A stretch of 64,000 bases of DNA from Caulobacter endophyticus (GCF_003116815.1 NZ_QDKQ01000024.1:29699-93698), one strand, 5' to 3'; positions 38,042 through 45,167 are shown, numbered from the stretch's first letter. Numbers and translations are program-made. The notes: a model not told the origin generated them from the letters alone.

Positions 38042-39810
38042 CGGCTGGCCGCCGCGATCCTCCCCTCCCAGTGGCCGATCCAGGCTTCAAGGGTCGCGGC
38101 GGCCAAGATCTCCACACTCGCGTCCTTCCACACCATGGCCTCAACGCTTAGCGCCGCGTCCAGGCGCGCAACGTCGATCAATCCTTCAGCCGCCAAGCGT
38201 CCCTCAAGGAGGAAAGGCCTCAGGAATTCCAGGCTGGCGGCCAGGCTGCGTCCTAGGAACACACTGATGTCGCCCTTGGATCGCCGCTCGACGATCGAGG
38301 GCGGCAGGCGGTCGCCAAAGGCTTCGCGGGCGTAGCTGCGCTCGGTCTCTCCGGCGCTCAGCACGGTGGCGGGTATGGCTAAACACAGTTCGATCACGGG
38401 CTGGCTGAGCAGCGGATGGGCCAGGCGCGCGCGTTCGGCCCGCCGCGTCGCCCCATTCAAGGTGAGGCTCATCACCAGGCCGGAGATCTGCGCCTGCTTG
38501 CCCGCTGCGCCGGCCGCGCCTTCGACGACCCATGGATGCTTCCTCGACGGCGATCCGCGTTTGATGATCCCAGACGTCGAAGCCTGGGCTTCTGGCGAGA
38601 AAGCGCCCGGCCGGCCTCGCAGCGCCTCAAGGCCGAGACTCCACACCGACCGCCGGGTGCGCCGCGCCACCTCGGCCAAACGATGCAGGCGCGCGCCCTC
38701 GCAGGGCGCACCGGCCAGAAGGTCGGCGGCCAGGCTTGCGGCGCCCACCTGCAGGAAAACGACGTCGCCGCCGTGCCCTGTGAACAGCACATCGGCCTGC
38801 GTCCGCGCCAGGACATCGCTCAGGCCCTGGTCGTAGCCGGGATCCAGGGCGTTGAAGTTGGGACGCACCGATCCAGCCGACAGCGCGAAGGTCGCAGCGT
38901 CGAGGACGAAAGGCGTTCGCCTGACGGTCTCCAAGGGGACGCCAGCGCGGGTGGCGGCGGCCTGCGCATAGGCGCGCTCGTCGGCCTCGGCCTGGTCACG
39001 AAAGAAGTTGATGGCCTGATCGGCGGGACGTCCGATGGCGGCCAGACTCGTGGCGACGATCGCCGAGTCCAGGCCGCCGGAGATCTCGCAGACAATCTTT
39101 CCAGCGCCGATGGCGAGCGACCCCACCACGCCGTCGACGCAGTCGCGCAGCTCCTGCCGGGTGGCCCAGCGCTTCTGCCCGCGACGGTGCGCGAACCGGA
39201 CCGGAGACCACAACACCACCTCCTCTCGCCCGCCGGGCCCAAAGCGGCAAGCGCCCGGATCGACAGCGCGGACGCCGTGGAGCGGCAACGCGCCGCCGCA
39301 GCGGGCCGGGTCGGCCAGGATGTCGGCGATCCGTTCCCAGTCGAGGGCCAGATCCGGCGGCGCGGCGAGGCCTTCGGGGATCACCGACCCGATCACGGTG
39401 ACGCCATCGCGGCCCCAGACGAAGGCCTCGATGGCGCCGGTGGGATCGCGCAGGATCGTGGGCGGCTCGCGCCGATCCTGGGCCAAGACGCCGACATAGC
39501 CGCCCCAGACCTTCTCAAGGAGCCAGGCGCTCGCGTCTTGCGGATCCTGCGCGATAAGGCCGGCAAGATCGCCTTCGGCCAGAGGCCCCGCGCCAAGGCT
39601 TGAGCGTGGATAGGCCTGGCCGAGCAGGACCCCGCCGACGCCCTGCGCCGCCCGAAGCGGCACGAGCGGCGGCGCGGCTCCTTGGGTCAGGACCATCAGG
39701 GCGAAGGCTTTCAGCGCCAGGCTCCAGCCCCGCGCCTGAAGGTCGGCGACCATCGCGTCGGCGAGCTGGCCTGGCTGACCGGGCTCATGGACGACAACGA
39801 GATACGCCAT
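37963..39810 (-). CDS. Lasso peptide cyclase (asparagine synthetase-like C protein)
   Basis: 615 residues from ATG 39810, one base after the B gene stop. The N-terminal glutaminase-like half lacks the Cys2 nucleophile (starts Met-Ala-Tyr), so it cannot release ammonia. The C-terminal half has the ATP pyrophosphatase loop SGGLDS (244-249) and later FTGHGGDVVF and SYAREAFGDRLPP. It activates the ring Glu side chain by adenylation so that the core N-terminus can attack. The tail is rich in Lys/Arg (KTSSRKAKARR) and its gene overlaps the isopeptidase gene on the other strand. Confidence 0.93.
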   Translation of the reverse strand: MAYLVVVHEPGQPGQLADAMVADLQARGWSLALKAFALMVLTQGAAPPLVPLRAAQGVGGVLLGQAYPRSSLGAGPLAEGDLAGLIAQDPQDASAWLLEKVWGGYVGVLAQDRREPPTILRDPTGAIEAFVWGRDGVTVIGSVIPEGLAAPPDLALDWERIADILADPARCGGALPLHGVRAVDPGACRFGPGGREEVVLWSPVRFAHRRGQKRWATRQELRDCVDGVVGSLAIGAGKIVCEISGGLDSAIVATSLAAIGRPADQAINFFRDQAEADERAYAQAAATRAGVPLETVRRTPFVLDAATFALSAGSVRPNFNALDPGYDQGLSDVLARTQADVLFTGHGGDVVFLQVGAASLAADLLAGAPCEGARLHRLAEVARRTRRSVWSLGLEALRGRPGAFSPEAQASTSGIIKRGSPSRKHPWVVEGAAGAAGKQAQISGLVMSLTLNGATRRAERARLAHPLLSQPVIELCLAIPATVLSAGETERSYAREAFGDRLPPSIVERRSKGDISVFLGRSLAASLEFLRPFLLEGRLAAEGLIDVARLDAALSVEAMVWKDASVEILAAATLEAWIGHWEGRIAAASRQGAEGAALTGSGPPKTSSRKAKARR

Positions 39811-39811
39811 C

Positions 39812-40459
39812 TCAGCGCACCATGATCGGATGGTAGGCGGCGACGCGCTCAGCCTCGTCGTCGAGCGCGACGTCGCCCGCCTGCAGCCAGCAATGGGCGC
39901 GGAACGGCCAAGTCCTGACCCCGAACATCCAGTCGACCCGATGGCCAAGCGCGTCGAGATAGGTCCTCAGCAGATGGCTGCGGTTGAGGCAGAGGCCGTC
40001 GAGCGGCAGCCACGGGGCGAGCCGCCGAAAGACGGCCAGATCGTTCAGCAATCGGGCGTCAGGCGCCGCCGCGCCGCCCTGACTGTCGGGCAGAAGCGCA
40101 GCGAAGGCGCGCCGGCGACCTTGAGACGCGGCGAGCGCGGCCTTAGTCATCGCCTGCCAATGACGCCAGTCCGGACGGGCCGCCCCTTCGTCAGCCGCGA
40201 CGATCAAGGCGCGAGCGGTCCGAGACGGCGTGGCCGGCGGGGCGGGCCGGCACGGCGCGATCGGGTCAGCGCTCGCCATGCCCGCGGCGCAGAGACTGTC
40301 GGCCAGCGCCGGTTCCGTCGTGGTCACCGACGAGCCGTCGAGGGTCAGGATCGCCCCGACCTGCGGCAGGCAGAAATAGGCGTCGGCCTGGACGTCGAGA
40401 AAGACGGCGTCGCCGTCGATCATGACGCCATGCACGGCCTCGCCAAGACGAAGCTGCAT
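39812..40459 (-). CDS. Lasso peptide B protein (RRE plus leader protease fusion)
   Basis: 215 residues. About 1-65 form a PqqD-like leader-recognition domain (GVMIDGDAVFLDVQADAYFCLPQVGAILTL). About 95-215 are a transglutaminase-like cysteine protease with Cys157 (DGLCLNRSHLLR), His189 (FRAHCWLQ) and Asp200/201, which cuts off the 18-residue leader. Fused B proteins are usual in proteobacterial lasso loci. It lies between the last precursor gene and the cyclase; its stop is one base from the cyclase start. Confidence 0.93.
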   Translation of the reverse strand: MQLRLGEAVHGVMIDGDAVFLDVQADAYFCLPQVGAILTLDGSSVTTTEPALADSLCAAGMASADPIAPCRPAPPATPSRTARALIVAADEGAARPDWRHWQAMTKAALAASQGRRRAFAALLPDSQGGAAAPDARLLNDLAVFRRLAPWLPLDGLCLNRSHLLRTYLDALGHRVDWMFGVRTWPFRAHCWLQAGDVALDDEAERVAAYHPIMVR

Positions 40460-40491
40460 CGTGGACCTCGTGGTTTGAAGATCGCCAATGA

Positions 40492-40515
40492 GCCGCCGGA
40501 CGCCCCCGCGGCGGC
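40492..40515 (-). terminator. Hairpin between last precursor and B gene
   Basis: GCCGCCG (40492-40498) pairs with CGGCGGC (40509-40515). No T-run follows, so an attenuator or RNA-end stabiliser that lowers B/C expression relative to precursors is more likely than a full stop. Confidence 0.5.
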
Positions 40516-40546
40516 CACAGCTGATCCGACGTTGTCCGACCTGAGA

Positions 40547-40660
40547 TCAGATCGGGTCGTACTTGAAGATCATGTTGTCTTCGAGAAAGAGCGTGCCCCC
40601 GGCCGACTGGGTCAGGGCCGAAGCCTTGCCTACCCGGGTCAGAACAAACCTCTGCGACAT
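40547..40660 (-). CDS. Lasso peptide precursor A4
   Basis: 37 residues, too short for ordinary gene calling. Leader MSQRFVLTRVGKASALTQ (18) and predicted core SAGGTLFLEDNMIFKYDPI (19). The Thr at position -2 is the conserved leader end; Ser1 would be joined to Glu9, giving a nine-residue ring, with bulky Phe14/Tyr16 as likely plugs. The tail pattern (Asn..Ile..Lys-Tyr-Asp-Pro) resembles known caulonodin cores. GGAG lies eight bases before the ATG. An overlapping longer frame adds 25 unsupported residues. It has its own TATATTC repeat upstream. Confidence 0.88.
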   Translation of the reverse strand: MSQRFVLTRVGKASALTQSAGGTLFLEDNMIFKYDPI

Positions 40661-40725
40661 CGACTGTTCTCCATGATGGACCACCGCGATCATTCGCGGC
40701 CCATCAAGGAGGCCGGGCCAGCCAA

Positions 40726-40747
40726 CTATATTCAAACCTATATTTGA
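40726..40747. promoter_or_regulatory. TATATTC direct repeats upstream of precursor A4
   Basis: TATATTC and TATATTT are spaced 12 bases apart (CTATATTCAAAC then CTATATTTGA). The same pattern occurs at 41339-41360 upstream of precursor A1. It is very AT-rich against its surroundings, so it could be a promoter or an operator for the neighbouring GntR regulator. Confidence 0.6.
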
Positions 40748-40763
40748 CCGGTCTGAGAGGTGG

Positions 40764-40874
40764 TCAGAGGTTGAAACGCTGGACGGGACTGATCGCCTCA
40801 GGGAACATGAAGGCTTTGCTCTGGGTCAGGCTGCTGGCCGGCCCCAGCGCGATCAATCGGTAGATCGAGCCCAT
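40764..40874 (-). CDS. Lasso peptide precursor A3
   Basis: 36 residues. Leader MGSIYRLIALGPASSLTQ (18), predicted core SKAFMFPEAISPVQRFNL (18). Ser1 to Glu8 would give an eight-residue ring; this is the only one of the four with Glu at position 8 and with a Lys in the ring. GAGGAGC sits seven bases before the ATG. Confidence 0.85.
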   Translation of the reverse strand: MGSIYRLIALGPASSLTQSKAFMFPEAISPVQRFNL

Positions 40875-40917
40875 CGTTACGCTCCTCGACGTCAGATCAG
40901 AAAGGGACATGCCAATG

Positions 40918-40943
40918 GCGGGCCGTCGTCGCCGGCGGCCCGC
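40918..40943 (-). terminator. Hairpin after precursor A2
   Basis: GCGGGCCG (40918-40925) pairs perfectly with CGGCCCGC (40936-40943) directly after the A2 stop. Similar hairpins follow A1 and A4. Confidence 0.5.
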
Positions 40944-40951
40944 TGACGGCG

Positions 40952-41059
40952 CTACATCCAGCGCAGCGGCCCGACCTCTTCAGGGAAGAGCGTGCCGCCG
41001 CCGGCCTGGGTCAGGACCCCGGCCCGGCCGAGGCGGAAGAGTTGAAACCGCACGATCAT
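40952..41059 (-). CDS. Lasso peptide precursor A2
   Basis: 35 residues. Leader MIVRFQLFRLGRAGVLTQ (18), predicted core AGGGTLFPEEVGPLRWM (17). Ala1 would join Glu9. Trp16/Arg15 are likely plug residues in the short tail. AAGGAGC lies five to six bases before the ATG. Longer upstream frame is not supported. Confidence 0.88.
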   Translation of the reverse strand: MIVRFQLFRLGRAGVLTQAGGGTLFPEEVGPLRWM

Positions 41060-41121
41060 GACGTGCTCCTTCAGCTTTGGGGTTGAGACACCGGCGGCCA
41101 GAAGCGACCGGGACGAGAGGT

Positions 41122-41150
41122 GACGCGGGACGTCAGCGGCGCCCCGCGTC
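41122..41150 (-). terminator. Hairpin after precursor A1
   Basis: GACGCGGG (41122-41129) pairs with CCCGCGTC (41143-41150), nine bases after the A1 stop. Confidence 0.5.
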
Positions 41151-41158
41151 CCTCGCAC

Positions 41159-41275
41159 TCAGCTGCCGATGTAGCGCTGGGTGGGGTTGGCCTCCTCCGG
41201 CACGAGCGGGACGCCGCCGCCCTGGGTCAGCTTCTTGGCTTGTCCGAGACGGATCAGGCGGGTGGTGGTGGTCAT
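41159..41275 (-). CDS. Lasso peptide precursor A1
   Basis: 38 residues. Leader MTTTTRLIRLGQAKKLTQ (18), predicted core GGGVPLVPEEANPTQRYIGS (20). Gly1 to Glu9 gives a nine-residue ring and Gln15-Arg16-Tyr17 are likely plugs. GGAGG lies six bases before the ATG. It is the first precursor downstream of the GntR gene and of the TATATTC repeat. Confidence 0.88.
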   Translation of the reverse strand: MTTTTRLIRLGQAKKLTQGGGVPLVPEEANPTQRYIGS

Positions 41276-41338
41276 GGTCGCCTCCTTCAGGCTGGTCACC
41301 GCAGGTTTGCGGCCTCACCATCGGGCGCCTTTAGTTGA

Positions 41339-41360
41339 GTATATTCAACGCTATATTCTA
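41339..41360. promoter_or_regulatory. TATATTC direct repeats upstream of precursor A1
   Basis: GTATATTCAACG then CTATATTCTA repeats with a 12-base period, 64 bp upstream of the A1 start codon and overlapping the TAG of the GntR gene (41351-41353). Same pattern as at 40726-40747. Confidence 0.6.
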
Positions 41361-41935
41361 GGATGTCTCAGCAGGCCGTGGGCGAGGATGTCGGCGCTGC
41401 GCTCGATACGCCGCAGATAGTGACGGCGCACGGCGCGCACGAAAGCCGGACCACCTTGGCTCAGCGCCTCGGTCAGGCGCGCGGCGTCCAGGGCGCCTTC
41501 GCCGCAGATCGCCGCCTCGTCGGGCCCCAGCGGCGCAAGCTCCCTCAGCACGCGCGAGAAGGCCCGGCTGAAGGCCAGGTTGCCGCCCTCATCGATCACA
41601 TAGGCCAGCACCTCGTCGGCTTGGCGGCGGTCGCCTGGGACAGCCAAGGCCGGCCTGCGACGGTAGGCGGCCAGGACCAGCAGCAGGGCCAGCTCGTAGC
41701 CGTGCGCCAGATCCTGGGCATGGTAGGTCGCGCCGACATAGCCGCTGCGCGTGCGGCCGATCAGGCTCTCTCCCGACAGCCAGGCCAGCGCCTCGCGGAC
41801 CGGCGTCTGGCTGACTCCAAGGTCGGCGGCGAGAAGGTTGATCGGCAGTGGCGCGCCCTGCAGCGGACCGGCGTGGACCAGACGCTGACGCAGGGCCTCG
41901 ATCGTGCGTTCGAACGGATCCCGGTCTCGGCCCAC
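41351..41935 (-). CDS. GntR-family regulator of the lasso locus
   Basis: 194 residues from a GTG at 41935, six bases after AAGGAG. The winged helix-turn-helix is LPINLLAADLGVSQTPVREALAWLSGESLIGRTRSGYVG; the C-terminal ligand domain is helical, FadR/FCD-like but short. It lies directly 5' of the precursor operon on the same strand, and its stop codon lies in the TATATTC repeat, so autocontrol and control of the precursors are likely. Confidence 0.87.
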   Translation of the reverse strand: MGRDRDPFERTIEALRQRLVHAGPLQGAPLPINLLAADLGVSQTPVREALAWLSGESLIGRTRSGYVGATYHAQDLAHGYELALLLVLAAYRRRPALAVPGDRRQADEVLAYVIDEGGNLAFSRAFSRVLRELAPLGPDEAAICGEGALDAARLTEALSQGGPAFVRAVRRHYLRRIERSADILAHGLLRHPRI

Positions 41936-42272
41936 CCCACGCTCCTTACAAAAGCTGCAAGCGTGTCGGCCGCTGATCGCAAGGTCGAGCCGTTCGCCGT
42001 CAGAACGCGCTGACCGGGCGCGGAAATCCGACCCGCGCGGATTGAGGCGCAGCGATCGAAGGGCGGAAGCTGAAATGCCTGCCGATGAAGTTCGCGATCA
42101 CTGCGTTAAAACCCGCAACACCACGCGGAAGAGACCGCAAGGTCCCGAAAACTTCGCCATTCTTCTGCGCCGCAACATCGTCGGCGGGCGGACGAAACAA
42201 TCAGCAATTGCACTCCACTCACAGTGGAGCACTAATGCAAATCTAGAGTTGTTCAGTCGTGTGGAGTGAGGC
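41936..42272. other. Divergent control region between GntR and XRE genes
   Basis: No gene in 337 bp. At 42213-42229 lies a perfect inverted repeat CTCCACT-CAC-AGTGGAG, and TGGAGTG recurs at about 42262 just before the XRE start: likely operator sites for that regulator. The AT-richer stretch near 42180-42260 fits a promoter. Confidence 0.55.
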
Positions 42273-42809
42273 ATGTCTGGCCCGCCGTCGACGCCGCTGG
42301 CCCGCCAGGCCCGCCTGCTTAAACGCATCCTGAAATTGGTCCGCAAGGAACGACGCCTGTCCCAGCAGGAAGTCGCCGACAGCATGCGCATGCCCTTGCG
42401 AACCTATCAGGACTTCGAGGCTGGCGGCGGCGCCCTCGACTTGCGAAAGCTCCGCCTTTTCGCCCGCGCCACACGGTCAGACCCTGTCGCGTTGCAACTG
42501 GCCTTGTTCTTCAAGCGCCCCGAGGTGGCGCTCTACACGCTCGACAGCAAGCTGCCGATGACCTTCTGGATCGCCTTCTTCGAGCTGCTGACCAAGGTGG
42601 GGCCCCGGCTCAACGTCGTGCCGCCGGGGCTGGTGCTGTCGGGGATGCGGCGGATGACCGAGGAGATCGACGAGTATCTCATCCGTCACGCCGCCAGCGC
42701 CGAAAGCTTCCTGGAGAAGGCCTGGGCCGACATCTACGACGCCGACGACGAGGAGGACGGCGATGTCGGAGACGGCGCGGAGGACGCGGCCGAGGACGAA
42801 GAGGCCTAG
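42273..42809 (+). CDS. XRE-family regulator with acidic tail
   Basis: 178 residues. The helix-turn-helix is ILKLVRKERRLSQQEVADSM...LRTYQDFEAG, near residues 18-55; the middle is helical and the last 30 residues are almost all Asp/Glu/Ala (DADDEEDGDVGDGAEDA). The acidic tail could bind another protein or mimic DNA. Found at this place in related islands next to DUF736. Its TAG shares CTAG with the convergent DUF736 gene. Confidence 0.85.
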   Translation: MSGPPSTPLARQARLLKRILKLVRKERRLSQQEVADSMRMPLRTYQDFEAGGGALDLRKLRLFARATRSDPVALQLALFFKRPEVALYTLDSKLPMTFWIAFFELLTKVGPRLNVVPPGLVLSGMRRMTEEIDEYLIRHAASAESFLEKAWADIYDADDEEDGDVGDGAEDAAEDEEA

Positions 42810-43147
42810 CCGGGGGCCGGTGCGGTGGCCGGTGGCGGATCGGCGCGTCGGAACCAGACGAGCGGCAAGGCGCCGTCCTCGGCGGCCATGATCCGGCCGC
42901 TGACCGGCTCGGGCCAGGTAGGGTCGTCCAGCTTGAGGCTCAACACCGCGCCGCTGGCGTCGTTGACCCGCCAAGCCGCCCCGCACTCGCGCGCCGAAGC
43001 GCCGGCGCCGGCATAGGCGATGAAGTCGGGGGCCTTGGCCGAGAACTTCTCGGCTGGGGTCAGGGTGACGACCGCCTCGATGGCCAGGGTGGCGATCTTG
43101 CCGGTGAAGCCGTCGCCTTCGCGACGGAAGTGTCCGATCGTGGTCAT
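42806..43147 (-). CDS. DUF736 protein, first copy
   Basis: 113 residues from ATG 43147 (MTTIGHFRREGDGFTGKIATL). DUF736 is a small beta-rich domain almost confined to alphaproteobacterial plasmids and islands. This copy is diverged (APDFIAYAGAG, GAAWRVNDASGAVLSLKLDDPTW) and has a C-terminal extension. Role unknown, possibly nucleic-acid related. Confidence 0.88.
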   Translation of the reverse strand: MTTIGHFRREGDGFTGKIATLAIEAVVTLTPAEKFSAKAPDFIAYAGAGASARECGAAWRVNDASGAVLSLKLDDPTWPEPVSGRIMAAEDGALPLVWFRRADPPPATAPAPG

Positions 43148-43554
43148 GAGGTCTCCTTGCAGCGCTGGGCTAGGCCCGCCCCTGGGCCTGAGGGACCGCC
43201 CGTCTGGCGGCGGCTCGAGGACCGGCTGGGGGGAGTTGAGCCGGTCGGTCGAGCCGCCGCCTCGTCGCGCCCCGGGGGGACGGAAAGCGCGACGACGGCG
43301 CGGGTGCGAAACGGACGCCTGGGCGGGCGGTTGGAAGCGTCCTCGCGAGACCCGCCCAACCGTTCTGAGCCCCATGTCCGTGGGGCTCAAGACGTCCGCA
43401 GGACCGGTCGTACAAAGACAGGCCATGGCGTAGAAACGGCGGAACGCGCCCCTCCGCGTCGCCCTGCTCGGCCGCCTCGCTATCGGCTGCGCAAGCCGAA
43501 ACGCGCGCTCGCGCGCCGCGCCCGCCCCGCCGGGTGGCGGAGCGGGCGGGCTGG
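43148..43554. other. Gene-poor stretch between two DUF736 genes
   Basis: 407 bp without a supported gene. The right part (from about 43450) belongs to a long inverted repeat whose other arm lies at about 44160-44600. Confidence 0.5.
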
Positions 43555-43905
43555 TCAGTCTTCCTTGGGGCCGGTGCTGCGCGACCACACCAGGGTGTGG
43601 ACGTCGTCGATGACGACAAGAGCGGCGTTGATCGCGTGGCCGAACGAAGGGTCGTCCAGGCGGACCGACAGGTAGGCGTTGTTGTCCTTGCTCGTCTTCT
43701 TCCAGGCCGCGCCCAGATCGGCGAGGCCGGCGGTGATGCGGAAGTCGGGCGCCTTGTCGCTGGACTTCTCGGCGACGGGGCGGAACTGAACCTTCTTGAG
43801 GTTGATGGCCAGGGTGTTGATGGCGCCCGTGAACGAGCCGTCAGCATTGGCGGTGAAGGTGCCGATGGTAGCCATGGTGGTCTCTCCGATCTGATCCGGG
43901 CCGCG
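43450..43905 (-). repeat. Long inverted repeat, left arm (with intact DUF736 gene)
   Basis: Read on the minus strand, this segment matches 44163-44600 on the plus strand. Shared blocks include the leader CGGAGAGACC, most of the DUF736 gene, the downstream GC hairpin region and GGCTTGCGCAGCCGAT. The left arm keeps an open DUF736 gene, the right arm is decayed. Confidence 0.7.
43555..43875 (-). CDS. DUF736 protein, second copy
   Basis: 106 residues, typical full-length DUF736: MATIGTFTANADGSFTGAINTL, VQFRPVAEKSSDKAPDFRI, GAAWKKTSKDNNAYLSVRLD and ALVVIDDVHTLVWSRS. CGGAGAGACC provides the ribosome site. A decayed inverted copy lies 320 bp to the right. Confidence 0.92.
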   Translation of the reverse strand: MATIGTFTANADGSFTGAINTLAINLKKVQFRPVAEKSSDKAPDFRITAGLADLGAAWKKTSKDNNAYLSVRLDDPSFGHAINAALVVIDDVHTLVWSRSTGPKED

Positions 43906-44195
43906 CCGATCGCGGCCTCGATGGCGATCGTCAGACCGGGGTCGATGTCCGCCCCGCAGAGCGCGCCCTTCCCGTTCAAGCCGTGCTTGCGGGCGCGCTC
44001 CCGAAGCCTCGGCGAAGGACCAAGTCGGTCAAGTTTCTTGCCTCGCGAGGAATGGGGCCCGAGGCACGAGGAAAAGACCCCAGGGGAAGAAAGGCAGGCC
44101 GCGCCGGTTGCGGGGATGGACCGAAACCCGGTCAGATCAGGCCAGAAGAGGACGCGGTCGACGCAGCCCGGCTCAGATCTCCCGGAGAGACCGCC
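43906..44195. other. Spacer between the arms of the inverted repeat
   Basis: About 290 bp with no gene that can be supported. A long plus-strand frame runs through it but has no family match and only joins unrelated sequences. Confidence 0.5.
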
Positions 44196-44600
44196 TTGGC
44201 TGCCGGCGGCGGCTTCGCCGACACGCTGGCGGCGCGCTCACGGGCGTCAGCGACGCCCTGGTCGCCCCTCAAGGGTCCAGGTTCGCCCCGTCGCCGAGAA
44301 GCGCGGCGACAAGGCGCCCGGCTGCCGATCACCGCCGCGCCGATCCGGCGCGGCCTGGAAGAAGACGAGCAAGGACAACAACGCCTACCTGTCGGTCCGC
44401 CTGGACGACCCTTCGTTCGGCCTCGCGATCAACGCCGCCCTCGTCGTCATCGACGTCGCCCACACCTTTGTCTGGCCGCGCGGCGCCGGCCTCCAAGGTG
44501 GACGGACCAGCCCGCCCGCCCCGCCACCCGGCGGGGCGGGCGCTGAGTGCCAGGCGCGCGTTTTGGCTTGCGCAGCCGATGGCGCACCCGGCGACGCAGG
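44163..44600 (+). repeat. Long inverted repeat, right arm
   Basis: Counterpart of 43450-43905. It carries a DUF736 pseudogene and ends just upstream of the nuclease gene, so the nuclease's leader derives from the duplicated segment. Confidence 0.7.
44196..44510 (+). pseudogene. DUF736 pseudogene (third copy)
   Basis: Starts at a TTG in place of the ATG of the intact copy, with the same CGGAGAGACC leader. The 5' half lies in other frames and the 3' half reads AAWKKTSKDNNAYLSVRLDD and FGLAINAALVVIDVAHTFVW in a frame that continues past the usual end. At least one frameshift lies near 44320-44335. It is thus a degraded duplicate, although the conserved second half is nearly identical to the intact copy, so the event is fairly recent. 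Confidence 0.8.
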
Positions 44601-44613
44601 CTATATCGACGAC

Positions 44614-45033
44614 ATGACCGTTCTTGTTATCCTCGCCGCCTCCGGCCTCATCGCTTGCACGGCCCCGAGCGTCCACGACGGCGACACTCTACGGTGCGGC
44701 CCCGACCGCGTCCGGCTCCACGGGGTCGATGCGCCGGAGGTTCGCCGGGGCCAGACCCGGGCCCAGCCCTTCGCCTATGAGGCGCGCGCTCTCCTGGTCA
44801 GGCTGACGCGCGGCCGGGTCGGATGCCGGGTGGTCGGTCAGGACCGCTACGGTCGTCACGTCGCCCGCTGCTGGTCGGACGCCTCGCCCGATCTCAACGC
44901 CGCCTTGATCCGCTCGGGCCTGACGACGGAATACCGGCGCTACAGCAAGGGGGCCTACGCCGCCGCCGAAGCCGAGGCGCGCCGGACGCGGCGCGGGGTC
45001 TGGGCGTCCGGACAGCCTCATACGCCCCGCTGA
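44614..45033 (+). CDS. Thermonuclease-family (SNase-like) protein
   Basis: 139 residues from ATG 44614. It has a lipoprotein-like or signal start (LVILAASGLIACTA), then the SNase fold: VHDGDTLRCG, VRLHGVDAPEVRRGQ, CRVVGQDRYGRHVARCW and ALIRSGLTTEYRRYSKGAY. The metal- and phosphate-binding Asp/Arg/Glu pattern of the family is partly visible (DGDT, RLHGVDAPE, RYGR). Secreted or membrane-linked nuclease of the island. A much longer upstream frame is an artefact. Confidence 0.88.
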   Translation: MTVLVILAASGLIACTAPSVHDGDTLRCGPDRVRLHGVDAPEVRRGQTRAQPFAYEARALLVRLTRGRVGCRVVGQDRYGRHVARCWSDASPDLNAALIRSGLTTEYRRYSKGAYAAAEAEARRTRRGVWASGQPHTPR

Positions 45034-45090
45034 GCGAACCTTCGCGCGGCAACTGGCCCCGGGACCTCCCTGGCCGAAGGCCAAAGAAAA

Positions 45091-45118
45091 GGCGGCCGAT
45101 CCCAAAGGATCGGCCGCC
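45091..45118 (-). terminator. Intrinsic terminator of parB
   Basis: A perfect 12-bp stem, GGCGGCCGATCC (45091-45102) with GGATCGGCCGCC (45107-45118), loop CAAA. On the minus strand it is followed by TTTTCTTT, the expected T-run, so it ends parB transcription. Confidence 0.8.
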
Positions 45119-45132
45119 CCGCGTCGCGACTA

Positions 45133-45158
45133 GACGGGCGGCCGCGCGGCCGCCCGTC
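45133..45158. terminator. Second perfect palindrome downstream of parB
   Basis: GACGGGCGGCCG (45133-45144) pairs perfectly with CGGCCGCCCGTC (45147-45158) around a two-base centre, 10 bases from the parB stop. With the preceding hairpin it makes two strong stems in tandem; it could also be a protein-binding palindrome. Confidence 0.55.
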
Positions 45159-45167
45159 ATCGCCCCA

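Noticed and set aside
40661..40735. N-terminal extension of precursor A4
   Set aside because: The other three precursors have exactly 18-residue leaders; the extension would cross the TATATTC region's edge and lacks a better ribosome site.
41133..41321. 62-residue frame overlapping precursor A1
   Set aside because: Wrong frame, composition dominated by Arg/Pro/His; the correct product is the 38-residue precursor at 41159-41275.
30907..41935. Dedicated lasso ABC exporter (D protein)
   Set aside because: No ATP-binding cassette or exporter-type gene exists in the locus; class with isopeptidase often lacks it.
43534..44613. Upstream extension of the nuclease gene as one 499-residue protein
   Set aside because: It fuses antisense of DUF736, a spacer and a DUF736 pseudogene to the nuclease; the nuclease has its own start at 44614.
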